A stretch of DNA of 64,000 nt, taken from Mesorhizobium sp. Root554. GTDB taxonomy: Bacteria; Pseudomonadota; Alphaproteobacteria; Rhizobiales; Rhizobiaceae. Position 1 is the first letter of the stretch. Each line of letters opens with the position of its first letter. Positions 37,207-45,086 of this stretch are shown one piece after another. The translations under genes were made by a program, and so were the position numbers. The notes under the pieces were generated by a model. It ran no database searches. It saw only the letters and a program-made list of their open reading frames with translations, and was not told the DNA's origin. Location of the stretch: NCBI RefSeq assembly GCF_001427025.1, contig NZ_LMGA01000001.1:358238-422237 (forward strand), read 5' to 3'.

Positions 37207-38419
37207 GTGGGTCAGCCACGCGCGCTGGTCGCAATATGGCCGCGATGCCGCGGACACCTGGCTGGTGCTTGGCGGGCGCGGCGCTGGAAAGACCCGGCTC
37301 GGCGCCGAATGGGTCAACAGCCATGTGCGCGGCTTTCCGCCGCTGGCCGAGCGGAAATACGGCCGCATCGCGCTGATCGGCGAGACGCTGGCCGACGTGC
37401 GCGACGTGATGATCGAAGGTCCGTCCGGCATCGTCACGCTGTCGCGGCATGACCGGCCCCGCTTCGAGGCGAGCCGCCGGCGTCTGGTTTGGGACGACGG
37501 ATCGGTCGCGCTGATGTTCTCGTCGGAGGATCCCGAAAGCCTGCGCGGCCATCAGTTCGAGGCGGCATGGTGCGACGAGGCGGCCAAATGGCGGCACGCG
37601 GAGGCCTGCTTCGACATGCTGCAATTCGGACTGCGGCTGGGCGAGCGGCCGCGCCAGATCATCACCACGACGCCCCGGCCGACGCCACTGCTGAAGCGGC
37701 TGCTCGCCGATGCCGATGTCGCGGTGACGCGGATGCGGACTGAGGAGAACCGCGCCAATCTGGCGCCCGGTTTCCTGAACGCCGTCGAGAAGCGCTATGC
37801 CGGCAGCCTGCTCGGCCGCCAGGAACTGGACGGCGAGATGATCGAGGACCGCGAGGACGCCTTGTGGTCCAGGCAGATGATCGAGGAAGCGGTTTCTACC
37901 GGGCACGGTCCGCTGCGGCGCATCGTCGTCGCGGTCGATCCGCCGGCCAGCTCGCGGCGAACCTCGGATGCCTGCGGCATCGTCGCCGCGGGGTTGGACG
38001 ACACGGGATGCGCGGCCGTGCTGGCGGACGCCACCCTTCGCGCGGCAAAGCCGCAGGAGTGGGCGGCGCGCGCGGTGGCGCTTTATCACGCGCTGGAGGC
38101 AGACTGCCTGCTGGTCGAAGTGAACCAGGGCGGCGAGATGGCGACGGCGGTGATCCGCACCGTCGATCCCGCCGTGCCGGTCAAGGCGGTGCGGGCCAGG
38201 CGCGGCAAGTGGCTGCGCGCCGAGCCGGTCGCGGCGCTCTATCAGCAGCGCAAGGTGCGCCACGCGGCGCGCTTTGCCGAACTGGAAGACGAGATGTGCG
38301 ACTTCGGCCCGAACGGCCTGTCGAACGGCCGTTCACCGGACCGTGTCGATGCGCTGGTGTGGGCGATTACTGAACTGATGCCGGACCGGGCGGGCAATCC
38401 GCGCATCCGCGATTTTTAA
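37115..38419 (+). CDS. GTA large terminase (g2)
   Basis: 434-residue packaging motor. Walker A GGRGAGKTRLGAEW is near residue 53, Walker B FEAAWCDEAAKW near residue 150, and the ATPase coupling region TTTPRPTPLL near 185. The RNase H-like nuclease has VVAVDPPASSRR, LVEVNQGGEM and SPDRVDALVWAI, supplying its acidic residues. It cuts and pumps DNA into the head. Start is unclear: ATG 37115, ATG 37082 or a downstream non-ATG start, all inside the end of g1. Confidence 0.93.
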   Translation: MSGSSNSHGTTPGSWTQQALGRAKAELLYDEWVSHARWSQYGRDAADTWLVLGGRGAGKTRLGAEWVNSHVRGFPPLAERKYGRIALIGETLADVRDVMIEGPSGIVTLSRHDRPRFEASRRRLVWDDGSVALMFSSEDPESLRGHQFEAAWCDEAAKWRHAEACFDMLQFGLRLGERPRQIITTTPRPTPLLKRLLADADVAVTRMRTEENRANLAPGFLNAVEKRYAGSLLGRQELDGEMIEDREDALWSRQMIEEAVSTGHGPLRRIVVAVDPPASSRRTSDACGIVAAGLDDTGCAAVLADATLRAAKPQEWAARAVALYHALEADCLLVEVNQGGEMATAVIRTVDPAVPVKAVRARRGKWLRAEPVAALYQQRKVRHAARFAELEDEMCDFGPNGLSNGRSPDRVDALVWAITELMPDRAGNPRIRDF

Positions 38420-38430
38420 CAGGAACCGAT

Positions 38431-39636
38431 ATGGCTTTGAAATGGCCCTGGCCTCGTGCCGCGGGGAATGCCGGCGTTCGGCTGGAACGCAAGGATGCGC
38501 CGCACGCCGGCGGCTTCATCGCCTTCCACGCGCAGGGCGAGGCGCAATGGACGCGCCGCGACTACGCCACGCTGGCGCGCGAGGGGTTCATGCGCAACCC
38601 GATCGTGCATCGTTCGGTGCGGATGATCGCCGAGACGGCGTCGGCGATCCCGTGGCTGCTCTATGACGGCGCGGTCGAACTTGAAGACCATCCGCTGCTC
38701 GATCTGCTGGAGCGTCCGAACCAGAAACAGGCCGGCGCGACATTCCTCGAAACGCTCTACGGCCACCTGCTTCTGTCCGGCAATGCCTATGTCGAGATGA
38801 TCGACGCCGGCACCGGCGCGCGGGAACTGCATCTGCTGCGGCCCGACCGGGTGACGGTGGCGACCGATGCGTCCGGCTGGCCGGCGGCCCTCGATCATCG
38901 CGAGGGCAGCGGCAAGCGCAGGATAGCGCTCGGCCTGGCTGACGGCGGCGGCGCGGCGCACCTGACGCTGTTCCATCCGCTGGACGACCATTACGGTTTT
39001 CCGCCGCTGGAAGCAGCCCTGATGGCGCTGGACACGCACAATGCGGCCGGCCGCTGGAACAAGGCGCTGCTCGACAATTCCGCAAGGCCCTCCGGCGCGC
39101 TGGTCTATGCGCCGAAGGAAGGCGGCAACCTCACCGAGGACCAGTTCGCGCGGCTGAAGACGGAGCTGGAAGAGGGCTATTCCGGCGCGACGCGCGCCGG
39201 CCGGCCGCTGCTCCTGGAAGGTGGCCTCGACTGGAAGGCGATGGCGCTGACGCCGAAGGACATGGATTTCGTCGAGGCCAAGCATTCCGCCAGCCGCGAC
39301 ATCGCGCTGGCTTTCGGCGTGCCGCCCATGCTGCTCGGCATTCCGGGCGACAACACCTATGCGAATTACCAGGAGGCCAACCGCGCCTTCTATCGTCTCA
39401 CCATCCTGCCGCTGGTGGCGCGCACCGCCAAGGAACTGTCGGCTTGGCTGGGCGTCGTCTTCGGCGAGAGCCTGCGCCTCTGGTACGACGCCGACCGCAT
39501 CGACGGACTGGCCAGCGAGCGCGACGCCCTGTGGGCGCGCGTCGATGCCGCGAGCTTCCTGACCCAGGACGAGAAGCGGGAAGCGGTGGGGTATGAGCCG
39601 ACTGGCAGCCAAAACCTTGAAGGTGATGCTCCATGA
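38431..39636 (+). CDS. GTA portal protein, HK97 family (g3)
   Basis: 401-residue portal, the dodecameric DNA gate of the head. Seen: REGFMRNPIVHRSVRMIAE near the start, LSGNAYVEMI, LRPDRVTVATDASGWP, FGVPPMLLGIPGDNTYANYQ near residue 300 and YDADRIDGLASERDALWAR near the C-terminus, all typical of HK97 portals in GTAs. It follows the terminase by 11 bases and overlaps the next gene by 4 bases. Confidence 0.93.
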   Translation: MALKWPWPRAAGNAGVRLERKDAPHAGGFIAFHAQGEAQWTRRDYATLAREGFMRNPIVHRSVRMIAETASAIPWLLYDGAVELEDHPLLDLLERPNQKQAGATFLETLYGHLLLSGNAYVEMIDAGTGARELHLLRPDRVTVATDASGWPAALDHREGSGKRRIALGLADGGGAAHLTLFHPLDDHYGFPPLEAALMALDTHNAAGRWNKALLDNSARPSGALVYAPKEGGNLTEDQFARLKTELEEGYSGATRAGRPLLLEGGLDWKAMALTPKDMDFVEAKHSASRDIALAFGVPPMLLGIPGDNTYANYQEANRAFYRLTILPLVARTAKELSAWLGVVFGESLRLWYDADRIDGLASERDALWARVDAASFLTQDEKREAVGYEPTGSQNLEGDAP

Positions 39637-39992
39637 CAGACATATCCGAGGCGGCCTGGCTATGGGTCGCCAAGGGCGCCGGCGCTGTCGCCGGGTCCGC
39701 CATTTCGCTCGCCTATATTTTGCCGCATGGCCGACGCGAGGCGGCGAGCCGTTTCGCGGTCGGCGTCGTTTGCGGCCTCGTCTTCGGCGGAACGGCCGGC
39801 GTCAAGATCGCTTCCGAACTTGCCGTCGAAGCCATGCTCGGCCCGCTCGAACTGATGCTGATGGGGTCGGCTGCCGCCAGCCTCTGCGCCTGGTGGGCGC
39901 TGGGCTTCGCCATGCGGGCCTTTGAAGGGAACCGGCTTTCGCGGGTGTTCACGAAAAAGAACGAGGAGGATGCCGATGGCCGTGGAAGTTGA
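39633..39992 (+). CDS. GTA small membrane protein (g3.5 position, DUF6107-like)
   Basis: 119-residue protein with hydrophobic segments near residues 10-28 (VAKGAGAVAGSAISLAYIL), 43-58 and 72-95 (LELMLMGSAAASLCAWWALG), then a charged tail. It sits between portal and protease, where RcGTA has g3.5. DUF6107 is my recall of its family. Role unknown; a holin-like or head-assembly membrane role is possible. It overlaps the protease start by 17 bases. Confidence 0.7.
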   Translation: MTDISEAAWLWVAKGAGAVAGSAISLAYILPHGRREAASRFAVGVVCGLVFGGTAGVKIASELAVEAMLGPLELMLMGSAAASLCAWWALGFAMRAFEGNRLSRVFTKKNEEDADGRGS

Positions 39993-40659
39993 TGCGCGGT
40001 TGGGAGAGCGTAAATTCGTCGATCTGGCGCTTGACCGGGTTGAGGCTGACGGCTCGTTTTCCGGCTACGCCAGCCTGTTCGGCAAGATCGATCTCGGCAA
40101 GGATGTAGTCGAGCGCGGCGCCTTCGCCCGCTCGCTGCGGACACGCGGCGCGGCCGGCATTCGCATGCTGTTCCAGCATGACCCGCATGAGCCGATCGGC
40201 GTGTGGACCGAAATCCGCGAGGATGCGCGCGGCCTGTTCGTGCGTGGCCGGCTGACCAGGGAGGTCGGCCGCGCCCGCGAGGTCCTGAGCCTGATGCGGA
40301 CCGGTGCGCTGGACGGGCTTTCCATCGGCTTCCGCGCCGTTCGTGTGCGGCGCGAGGCGGCGACCGGCGTGCGGCGCATTCTCGAAGCCGATCTGTGGGA
40401 GATTTCCATCGTCACCTTTCCGATGCTGCCCGACGCCCGGATCGAGACGGTCAAGGGCGGCCGCCTGCCGACGGTCAGGGAATTCGAATTCTGGCTCACG
40501 CGGGATGCGGGGCTTTCACGAGGCGACGCCCGCACCGTTATCGCCAAGGGTTTCGCCAGTCTCGTCCGCGCGCGGGATGCGGCGCCGGGACCTTCCAGCC
40601 TGGCGGAGCATATCCGCGCGGCCACACGCATGATCAACCCGAAAGGAAATTCCATATGA
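39976..40659 (+). CDS. GTA prohead protease, HK97/U35 family (g4)
   Basis: 227-residue maturation protease. Seen: FSGYASLFGKIDLGKDVVERGAF, FQHDPHEPIGVW with the catalytic His, ALDGLSIGFRAV with the catalytic Ser, and LWEISIVTFPMLPDARI. It processes the capsid precursor during head assembly. The ATG at 39976 is favoured because GAGGAGG lies at proper distance; the ATG at 39970 sits right on that sequence. Its stop overlaps the capsid start as ATGA. Confidence 0.92.
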   Translation: MAVEVDARLGERKFVDLALDRVEADGSFSGYASLFGKIDLGKDVVERGAFARSLRTRGAAGIRMLFQHDPHEPIGVWTEIREDARGLFVRGRLTREVGRAREVLSLMRTGALDGLSIGFRAVRVRREAATGVRRILEADLWEISIVTFPMLPDARIETVKGGRLPTVREFEFWLTRDAGLSRGDARTVIAKGFASLVRARDAAPGPSSLAEHIRAATRMINPKGNSI

Positions 40660-41906
40660 ATGCAAGCTCCGGGCCTGCACGGCTTGAAACCAAGTCGGCG
40701 GGCGACCTCGATCTCAAAGACGCCTTCGGCGACTTCATGAACACCTTCGAGGCGTTCAGGGAAAGCAACGACGAAAAACTGGCGCAGCTCGAAGGCCGGC
40801 TGGGCGGCGATGTCGTCACCACCGAAAAGGTCGAGCGCATTTCACGCGCGCTGGATGAGCAGAAGCGCGCGCTCGACAACCTCGCCCTGAAACGCGTCCG
40901 GCCGGTCCTCCGCCGCGAGGAACGCGTTGGTTCGCCCGAGCACAAGGCCGCCTTCGACGCCTATATGCGCAGCGGCGACGACCGGCAGATCCGCGCACTC
41001 GACACCAAGGCGATGTCCTATGGTTCCGGCCAGGACGGCGGCTATCTTGTGCCGGCGGAAACCGAGACGGAAATCGGCAAGCGGCTTTCGGCGCTGTCGC
41101 CGATCCGCTCGATCGCCTCGGTGCGGCAGGTTTCGTCGGCGGTGCTGAAAAAGCCCTTCTCGGTGAGCGGTCCGGCGGTCGGCTGGGTGGCCGAGACGGC
41201 GTCACGCCCGCAGACCAACACGGCGACGCTGGCGGAGCTGCAGTTCCCGACCATGGAGCTTTACGCCATGCCGGCCGCGACCGCCTCGCTGCTGGAGGAC
41301 ACGGTGGTCGATCTCGACCAGTGGATTTCGACCGAGGTCGAAGCCGCCTTCGCCGAGCAGGAGGGCGCGGCCTTCGTCTCGGGAGACGGCACCAACAAGC
41401 CGAAGGGTTTCTTGAACTACACCAAGGTGGCCGAGACAAGCTGGGCATGGGGCAGCGTCGGTTATACGCTCACCGGTGTTCTCGGCGATCTTCCGGCGAG
41501 CGACCCTTCCGACGTGCTGATCGATACGGTCTATGCGCTGAAGGCTGGTTACCGGCAGAACGCCAACTGGGTAATGAACCGCAAGACCCAGGCCGCTATC
41601 CGCAAGCTGAAGGACGCGGACGGCAATTATCTGTGGCAGCCGCCCTCGGCTCCGGGCCAGCGCGCCCTGCTGATGGGCTTTCCGCTGGTCGAAGCCGAGG
41701 ACATGCCGGACATCGACGACGATGCGACGCCGATCGCCTTCGGCGATTTCGGCCGCGGCTATCTCGTGGTCGACCGCACCGGCGTGCGGGTGCTGCGCGA
41801 TCCCTATTCCGCCAAGCCCTACGTGCTGTTCTACACGACCAAGCGGGTCGGCGGCGGCGTCCAGGATTTTGACGCCATCAAGCTGCTGAAATTCGGCACG
41901 GCTTGA
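40656..41906 (+). CDS. GTA major capsid protein, HK97 family (g5)
   Basis: 416-residue shell protein. A coiled-coil scaffolding-like delta region fills about the first 95 residues (FRESNDEKLAQLEGRL, VERISRALDEQKRALDNLAL). The mature fold follows: SGQDGGYLVPAETETEIGKR, VSGPAVGWVAETASRPQTNT, FVSGDGTNKPKGFL, WVMNRKTQAAIRKLKDADG and DFGRGYLVVDRTGVRVLRDP. Cleavage by the g4 protease likely falls near residue 100-110, by analogy. A strong terminator lies 44 bases past the stop, the only such site seen inside the cluster. Confidence 0.95.
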   Translation: MNASSGPARLETKSAGDLDLKDAFGDFMNTFEAFRESNDEKLAQLEGRLGGDVVTTEKVERISRALDEQKRALDNLALKRVRPVLRREERVGSPEHKAAFDAYMRSGDDRQIRALDTKAMSYGSGQDGGYLVPAETETEIGKRLSALSPIRSIASVRQVSSAVLKKPFSVSGPAVGWVAETASRPQTNTATLAELQFPTMELYAMPAATASLLEDTVVDLDQWISTEVEAAFAEQEGAAFVSGDGTNKPKGFLNYTKVAETSWAWGSVGYTLTGVLGDLPASDPSDVLIDTVYALKAGYRQNANWVMNRKTQAAIRKLKDADGNYLWQPPSAPGQRALLMGFPLVEAEDMPDIDDDATPIAFGDFGRGYLVVDRTGVRVLRDPYSAKPYVLFYTTKRVGGGVQDFDAIKLLKFGTA

Positions 41907-41949
41907 CCTCCAGGCGGCGCCCACTCCTCCGCCGCCATGGCCTGCCGAT

Positions 41950-41985
41950 GCGGCTCCGGCCCCTCCCGCCGGAGCCGCTCTTTTT
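41950..41985 (+). terminator. Intrinsic terminator inside the GTA operon, after the capsid gene
   Basis: Perfect 11-bp stem GCGGCTCCGGC (41950-41960) and GCCGGAGCCGC (41968-41978) with a 7-base loop, followed by TCTTTTT. It lies 44 bases after the capsid stop and 37 bases before the connector gene, in the largest gap of the cluster. A smaller hairpin, GGCGGC (41913-41918) and GCCGCC (41931-41936), precedes it. Confidence 0.88.
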
Positions 41986-42021
41986 CACCGATGCCCTTTC
42001 CTCAGATATGAAAGTTTGCGG

Positions 42022-42591
42022 ATGACGCTCATTCGAACGGTCGAACCCTCGGCCGAGCCGGTCGCGCTTGCGGAGGTGAAGGCGCATCTGCGCGTCGACC
42101 ATGACAGCGAGGACAGCCTGCTTGAGGGACTGATCCGCGCCGCCCGCCAGGAAGTCGAGCGCGCCACTGGCCTGGCCTTGCTCGAACAAAGCTGGCGCCT
42201 GGTGCTGGACAGATGGCCCCGTAGTGGCTGTATCGCGATCGCGTTGCATCCTGTGCGCGAGATCATCTCGGTCACCGCCTACGGGACAGAGGGCGAGGCG
42301 TCGCTGATCAACCCAGCCGATTACCAGGTGGATCTGGTTTCGCGCCCGGCGCGTATCCATTTCTCCAAGGTGCCGCCGGCGCTTCGCGCCCTCAACGGCA
42401 TCGAGATCGATTTCGTCGCCGGTTTCGGCGAGGCGGCTACCGACGTGCCCGATCTTCTCAAGCGGGCGATCCTGCTTCTGGTCGCGCACTGGTATGAATT
42501 CCGCGGTGGATTTGGACCGGAAGACCAGCCGGTGTCCTATCCGGCCGGCTATGACCGGATGATTGCCGGTTTCCGCCCCGGGAGGCTCTGA
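42022..42591 (+). CDS. GTA head-tail connector (g6)
   Basis: 189-residue protein of the phage gp6-like/phiE125 gp8 connector family. The helical start EPVALAEVKAHLRVDHDSED with LIRAARQEVERATGLALL and the end LLKRAILLLVAHWYEFRGG are typical. It forms a ring under the portal. The ATG at 42022 is used; a TTG at 42016 adds two residues. Its stop overlaps the next start as TGATG. Confidence 0.88.
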   Translation: MTLIRTVEPSAEPVALAEVKAHLRVDHDSEDSLLEGLIRAARQEVERATGLALLEQSWRLVLDRWPRSGCIAIALHPVREIISVTAYGTEGEASLINPADYQVDLVSRPARIHFSKVPPALRALNGIEIDFVAGFGEAATDVPDLLKRAILLLVAHWYEFRGGFGPEDQPVSYPAGYDRMIAGFRPGRL

Positions 42592-42926
42592 TGCCGACCC
42601 TGTTCCTCGATCCCGGCGCGCTGAAGGCCGAGCTTTCGTTGCAGTCGTTGGCGCGCCAGCCCGACGGGCTGGGCGGATTCAGCGAGGTCTGGTCCGAGAT
42701 CGCGACGGTTTTCGCCCGCATCGAACCTTTGACCGCCACGAGCCGTTTCGGCGCCGATCAGACGCTGGAGCAGGCGACGCACCGCATTGTTATGCGTTTC
42801 CGCGACGATCTGGCGAGCGGCCAGCGTTTCGTGCGACGCGGCCGGATATTCGAAATCGTGACGGTCCACGATGCCGACGAGAGCGGACGCTACATGATCT
42901 GCGGCACGAGGGAGACCGGACGATGA
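42591..42926 (+). CDS. GTA head closure / head-tail adaptor (g7)
   Basis: 111-residue protein of the SPP1 gp16-like head-tail joining family. LQSLARQPDGLGGFSEVWSE, ATVFARIEPL, THRIVMRFRDDLASGQRFV and RIFEIVTVHDADESGRY are typical of this fold. It plugs the head after packaging. Start overlaps the g6 stop and its own stop overlaps the following small gene (ATGA). Confidence 0.88.
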   Translation: MPTLFLDPGALKAELSLQSLARQPDGLGGFSEVWSEIATVFARIEPLTATSRFGADQTLEQATHRIVMRFRDDLASGQRFVRRGRIFEIVTVHDADESGRYMICGTRETGR

Positions 42927-43114
42927 AACTGGCAATGTCCCTGACACTGGACGGCCTGGTGCGTGCTCTGCGCTGGAAAGCGCACGATCTGGCGGAAGCG
43001 CTGGAGGAGGCGTATTTTGACGACCGCGACACACCCTCCATGAACCGGCAGGCCCGGTACCGGACGGCGGTGGCGCAAGCGAAGGGTGACGGCGATGACT
43101 TCAGCCGCGGCTGA
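42923..43114 (+). CDS. Small GTA-cluster protein of unknown function between g7 and g8
   Basis: 63-residue basic protein starting MKLAMSLTLDGLVRALRWKA, with EALEEAYFDDRD and a basic end. It begins inside the g7 stop (ATGA) and ends inside the start region of g8, so it is fully embedded in the operon, which supports it being a real gene. RcGTA has no gene that I recall at this place. Function unknown; a mostly helical assembly factor is a guess. Confidence 0.55.
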   Translation: MKLAMSLTLDGLVRALRWKAHDLAEALEEAYFDDRDTPSMNRQARYRTAVAQAKGDGDDFSRG

Positions 43115-43505
43115 TCTGCAAAAGGCCCTGTTCTCGGCCTTGAGCGAGGATGCCGCGCTTTCCGGGCTCATCGGCGAGAACAAGGTGTTCGACCATGCGC
43201 CCGCCGATATAGCGTTTCCCTATCTGACCTTTGGACGCACCAGTGTGTTCGACTGGAGCACGGGCACTGACAGCGGCACCGAACAGCTTTTTACCCTGCA
43301 CATCTGGTCGAAAGCCAAGGGTAAGAAGGAAACGCTGGAAATCATGAATGTCGTCCAGAACACGCTCCAGCAGGAGCCGTTGACCCTGGATAGCCACCGC
43401 CTCGTCAACCTGCGTTTCGAGTTCGCCGAAGCGCGCTATGACGAGGACCTTTCCGTCCATCACGGATTGCTGCGTTTCCGCGCCATCACCGAAGAAGCCG
43501 GCTGA
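43095..43505 (+). CDS. GTA tail terminator, DUF3168 (g8)
   Basis: 136-residue protein. DLQKALFSALSEDAALSGLI, VFDHAPADIAFPYLTFGRTS, FTLHIWSKAKGKKETLEIMN and LRFEFAEARYDEDLSVHHGL match DUF3168, the tail-terminator/neck family. It caps the tail tube at the head side. The ATG at 43095 is used; a GTG at 43086 is also possible. It overlaps the small preceding gene by about 20 bases. Confidence 0.9.
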   Translation: MTSAAADLQKALFSALSEDAALSGLIGENKVFDHAPADIAFPYLTFGRTSVFDWSTGTDSGTEQLFTLHIWSKAKGKKETLEIMNVVQNTLQQEPLTLDSHRLVNLRFEFAEARYDEDLSVHHGLLRFRAITEEAG

Positions 43506-43539
43506 CGTCCGCGCCGACAATCACCACCAGGAGACCGAA

Positions 43540-43953
43540 ATGGCTGCACAGAAGGGCAAGGACCTTCTTCTCAAGCTCGATTCCGACGGATTGGGCACTT
43601 TCCTGACCGTTGCCGGCCTGCGCTCGCGGCGCATCGCCTTCAACAGCGAAACGGTGGACATCACCGACGCAGACTCGGCCGGGCGCTGGCGGGAGTTGTT
43701 GGCGGGCGCAGGCGTGCAGCGCGCCTCGATCAGCGGATCCGGCATCTTCAAGGATGCCGAGTCCGACGCGGCGATCCGCTCGCGCTTCTTCGGTGGCGAG
43801 GTTTCGCCATGGCAGATGGTGGTGCCGGACTTCGGCGCCGTCTCCGGCCCTTTCCAGATCACGTCGCTGGAATATACCGGCGCCCATGATGGCGAGGTAA
43901 CGTTCGAAATGGCGCTGGAATCCGCCGGCGCTATCAGCTTCTCGGCCGCCTGA
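43540..43953 (+). CDS. GTA major tail tube protein (g9)
   Basis: 137-residue tail tube protein. MAAQKGKDLLLKLDSDGLGT, VAGLRSRRIAFNSETVDITD, GRWRELLAGAGVQRASISGS and GGEVSPWQMVVPDFGAVSGP match the GTA/TP901-1-like tail tube family. AGGAG is well placed before the ATG at 43540. It forms the stacked rings of the tail. Its stop overlaps the next start (TGATG). Confidence 0.92.
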   Translation: MAAQKGKDLLLKLDSDGLGTFLTVAGLRSRRIAFNSETVDITDADSAGRWRELLAGAGVQRASISGSGIFKDAESDAAIRSRFFGGEVSPWQMVVPDFGAVSGPFQITSLEYTGAHDGEVTFEMALESAGAISFSAA

Positions 43954-44294
43954 TGGGCGCGAACCGCCGGCGCGGCGAGGTCACCGCGACGCTTGATGGC
44001 GCGGAGCACCGGCTCTGCCTCACGCTGGGAGCCCTCGCCGAACTGGAATCCACCTATGCCGCGAGCGACCTGAACGCGCTGGTCGAGCGCTTTTCCAGCG
44101 GCCGTCTTTCGGCCGTCGATCTGATCCGCATCGTCGGCGCTGGCTTGCGCGGCGCCGGCGAACCGCTCAGCGACGAGACCGTCGCGGCAATGCATTGCGA
44201 GGGCGGCGTGCCGGGTTTCGCCCAAGTGGTGTCCGACCTGCTTGCGGCGACATTCGGCTCCAGCGATGCGAAGGCCACCGCCTCGAACCCTTGA
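43953..44294 (+). CDS. GTA tail assembly chaperone-like protein (g10)
   Basis: 113-residue protein of the gene-transfer-agent family found after the tail tube gene (tail assembly chaperone type by recall). Seen: RRGEVTATLDGAEHRLCLTL, GALAELESTYAASDLNALVE, and LIRIVGAGLRGAGEPLSDET. With g10.1 it is equivalent to the two-part tail chaperones G and GT of phages. Overlaps both neighbours at start and stop codons. Confidence 0.88.
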   Translation: MGANRRRGEVTATLDGAEHRLCLTLGALAELESTYAASDLNALVERFSSGRLSAVDLIRIVGAGLRGAGEPLSDETVAAMHCEGGVPGFAQVVSDLLAATFGSSDAKATASNP

Positions 44295-44512
44295 CCGCCG
44301 CAGCAGGCAAGCCCTTTCCGTGGGACGAGGTCATGGCCATCGGCCTCGGTCTGCTGCGGCTCTCTCCCAAGGCGTTCTGGGCCATGACGCCGTTGGAATT
44401 CGAGCGCGCCATGAGCGTGCTGGCGCAAAACCGACAGGCGCCGCCCGATCGCGGCGACCTGACGGCGCTCATGCATGCATTCCCGGACAATCAGGAGGCA
44501 GGACTTGGCTGA
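44291..44512 (+). CDS. GTA second tail chaperone (g10.1, rcc01693 family)
   Basis: 73-residue protein starting with TTG inside the g10 stop codon (TTGA overlap). PFPWDEVMAIGLGLLRLSPK with FWAMTPLEFERAM is the hallmark of the small chaperone after g10 in GTAs. The next gene starts within its last codons. An ATG at 44333 is a less likely start because it would remove the conserved beginning. Confidence 0.82.
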   Translation: MTAAAGKPFPWDEVMAIGLGLLRLSPKAFWAMTPLEFERAMSVLAQNRQAPPDRGDLTALMHAFPDNQEAGLG

Positions 44513-45080
44513 AGATGTGACCGTTTCGATAAAGGCTGACATCGCGCCGTTCCAGGCTGCGCTGGAAAACCTCGAAAGGCTGTCGCAAAGTTTCGGCGGC
44601 CAGCTTTCCGGCGCGCTGAAAGGTGCAGTCGTCAGCGGCAAGGATCTTGACGACGTGCTGCGGCGCATCGGCCTCAATCTCGCTGGCTTGGCCCTTGAGC
44701 AGGGGCTTAAGCCCTTGCAATCGCTGGCCGGAGGCCTGATTTCAAGCCTGTTCGGAAGCCTGGCCGGCATTCTGCCCTTCGCCAAGGGCGGCGTGCCGGG
44801 GCGAGTCACGCCGTTCGCCTCCGGTGGCGTGGTTTCCGCGCCGACATACTTCCCGACTGGAAACGGCCTCGGCCTGATGGGAGAGGCCGGAAGCGAAGCG
44901 ATATTGCCGCTACGCCGCGGCGCGGACGGCAGCCTCGGCGTTGCCGCTGCCGGCGGCGGGGCGTCCGTCAACGTCGTCTTCAATGTCTCGGCGCAGGACG
45001 CGGCGTCTTTTCGTAAATCCGAAGCGCAGATCACCGGCATGCTGGCGCGTGCCGTGTCGCGCGGCACCAGAACGTTCTGA
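44505..45080 (+). CDS. GTA tape measure protein, short (g11)
   Basis: 191-residue protein that sets tail length. It begins with TTG at 44505, overlapping g10.1 by 8 bases. Seen: a helical start (FQAALENLERLSQSFGGQLS), a hydrophobic middle (LAGGLISSLFGSLAGILPFA) and the conserved GTA-type glycine-rich block FAKGGVPGRVTPFASGGVVS, then GLMGEAGSEAILPLRRGADG. It is very short compared with phage tape measures, as in RcGTA. Confidence 0.87.
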   Translation: MAEDVTVSIKADIAPFQAALENLERLSQSFGGQLSGALKGAVVSGKDLDDVLRRIGLNLAGLALEQGLKPLQSLAGGLISSLFGSLAGILPFAKGGVPGRVTPFASGGVVSAPTYFPTGNGLGLMGEAGSEAILPLRRGADGSLGVAAAGGGASVNVVFNVSAQDAASFRKSEAQITGMLARAVSRGTRTF

Positions 45081-45086
45081 GGAAAA

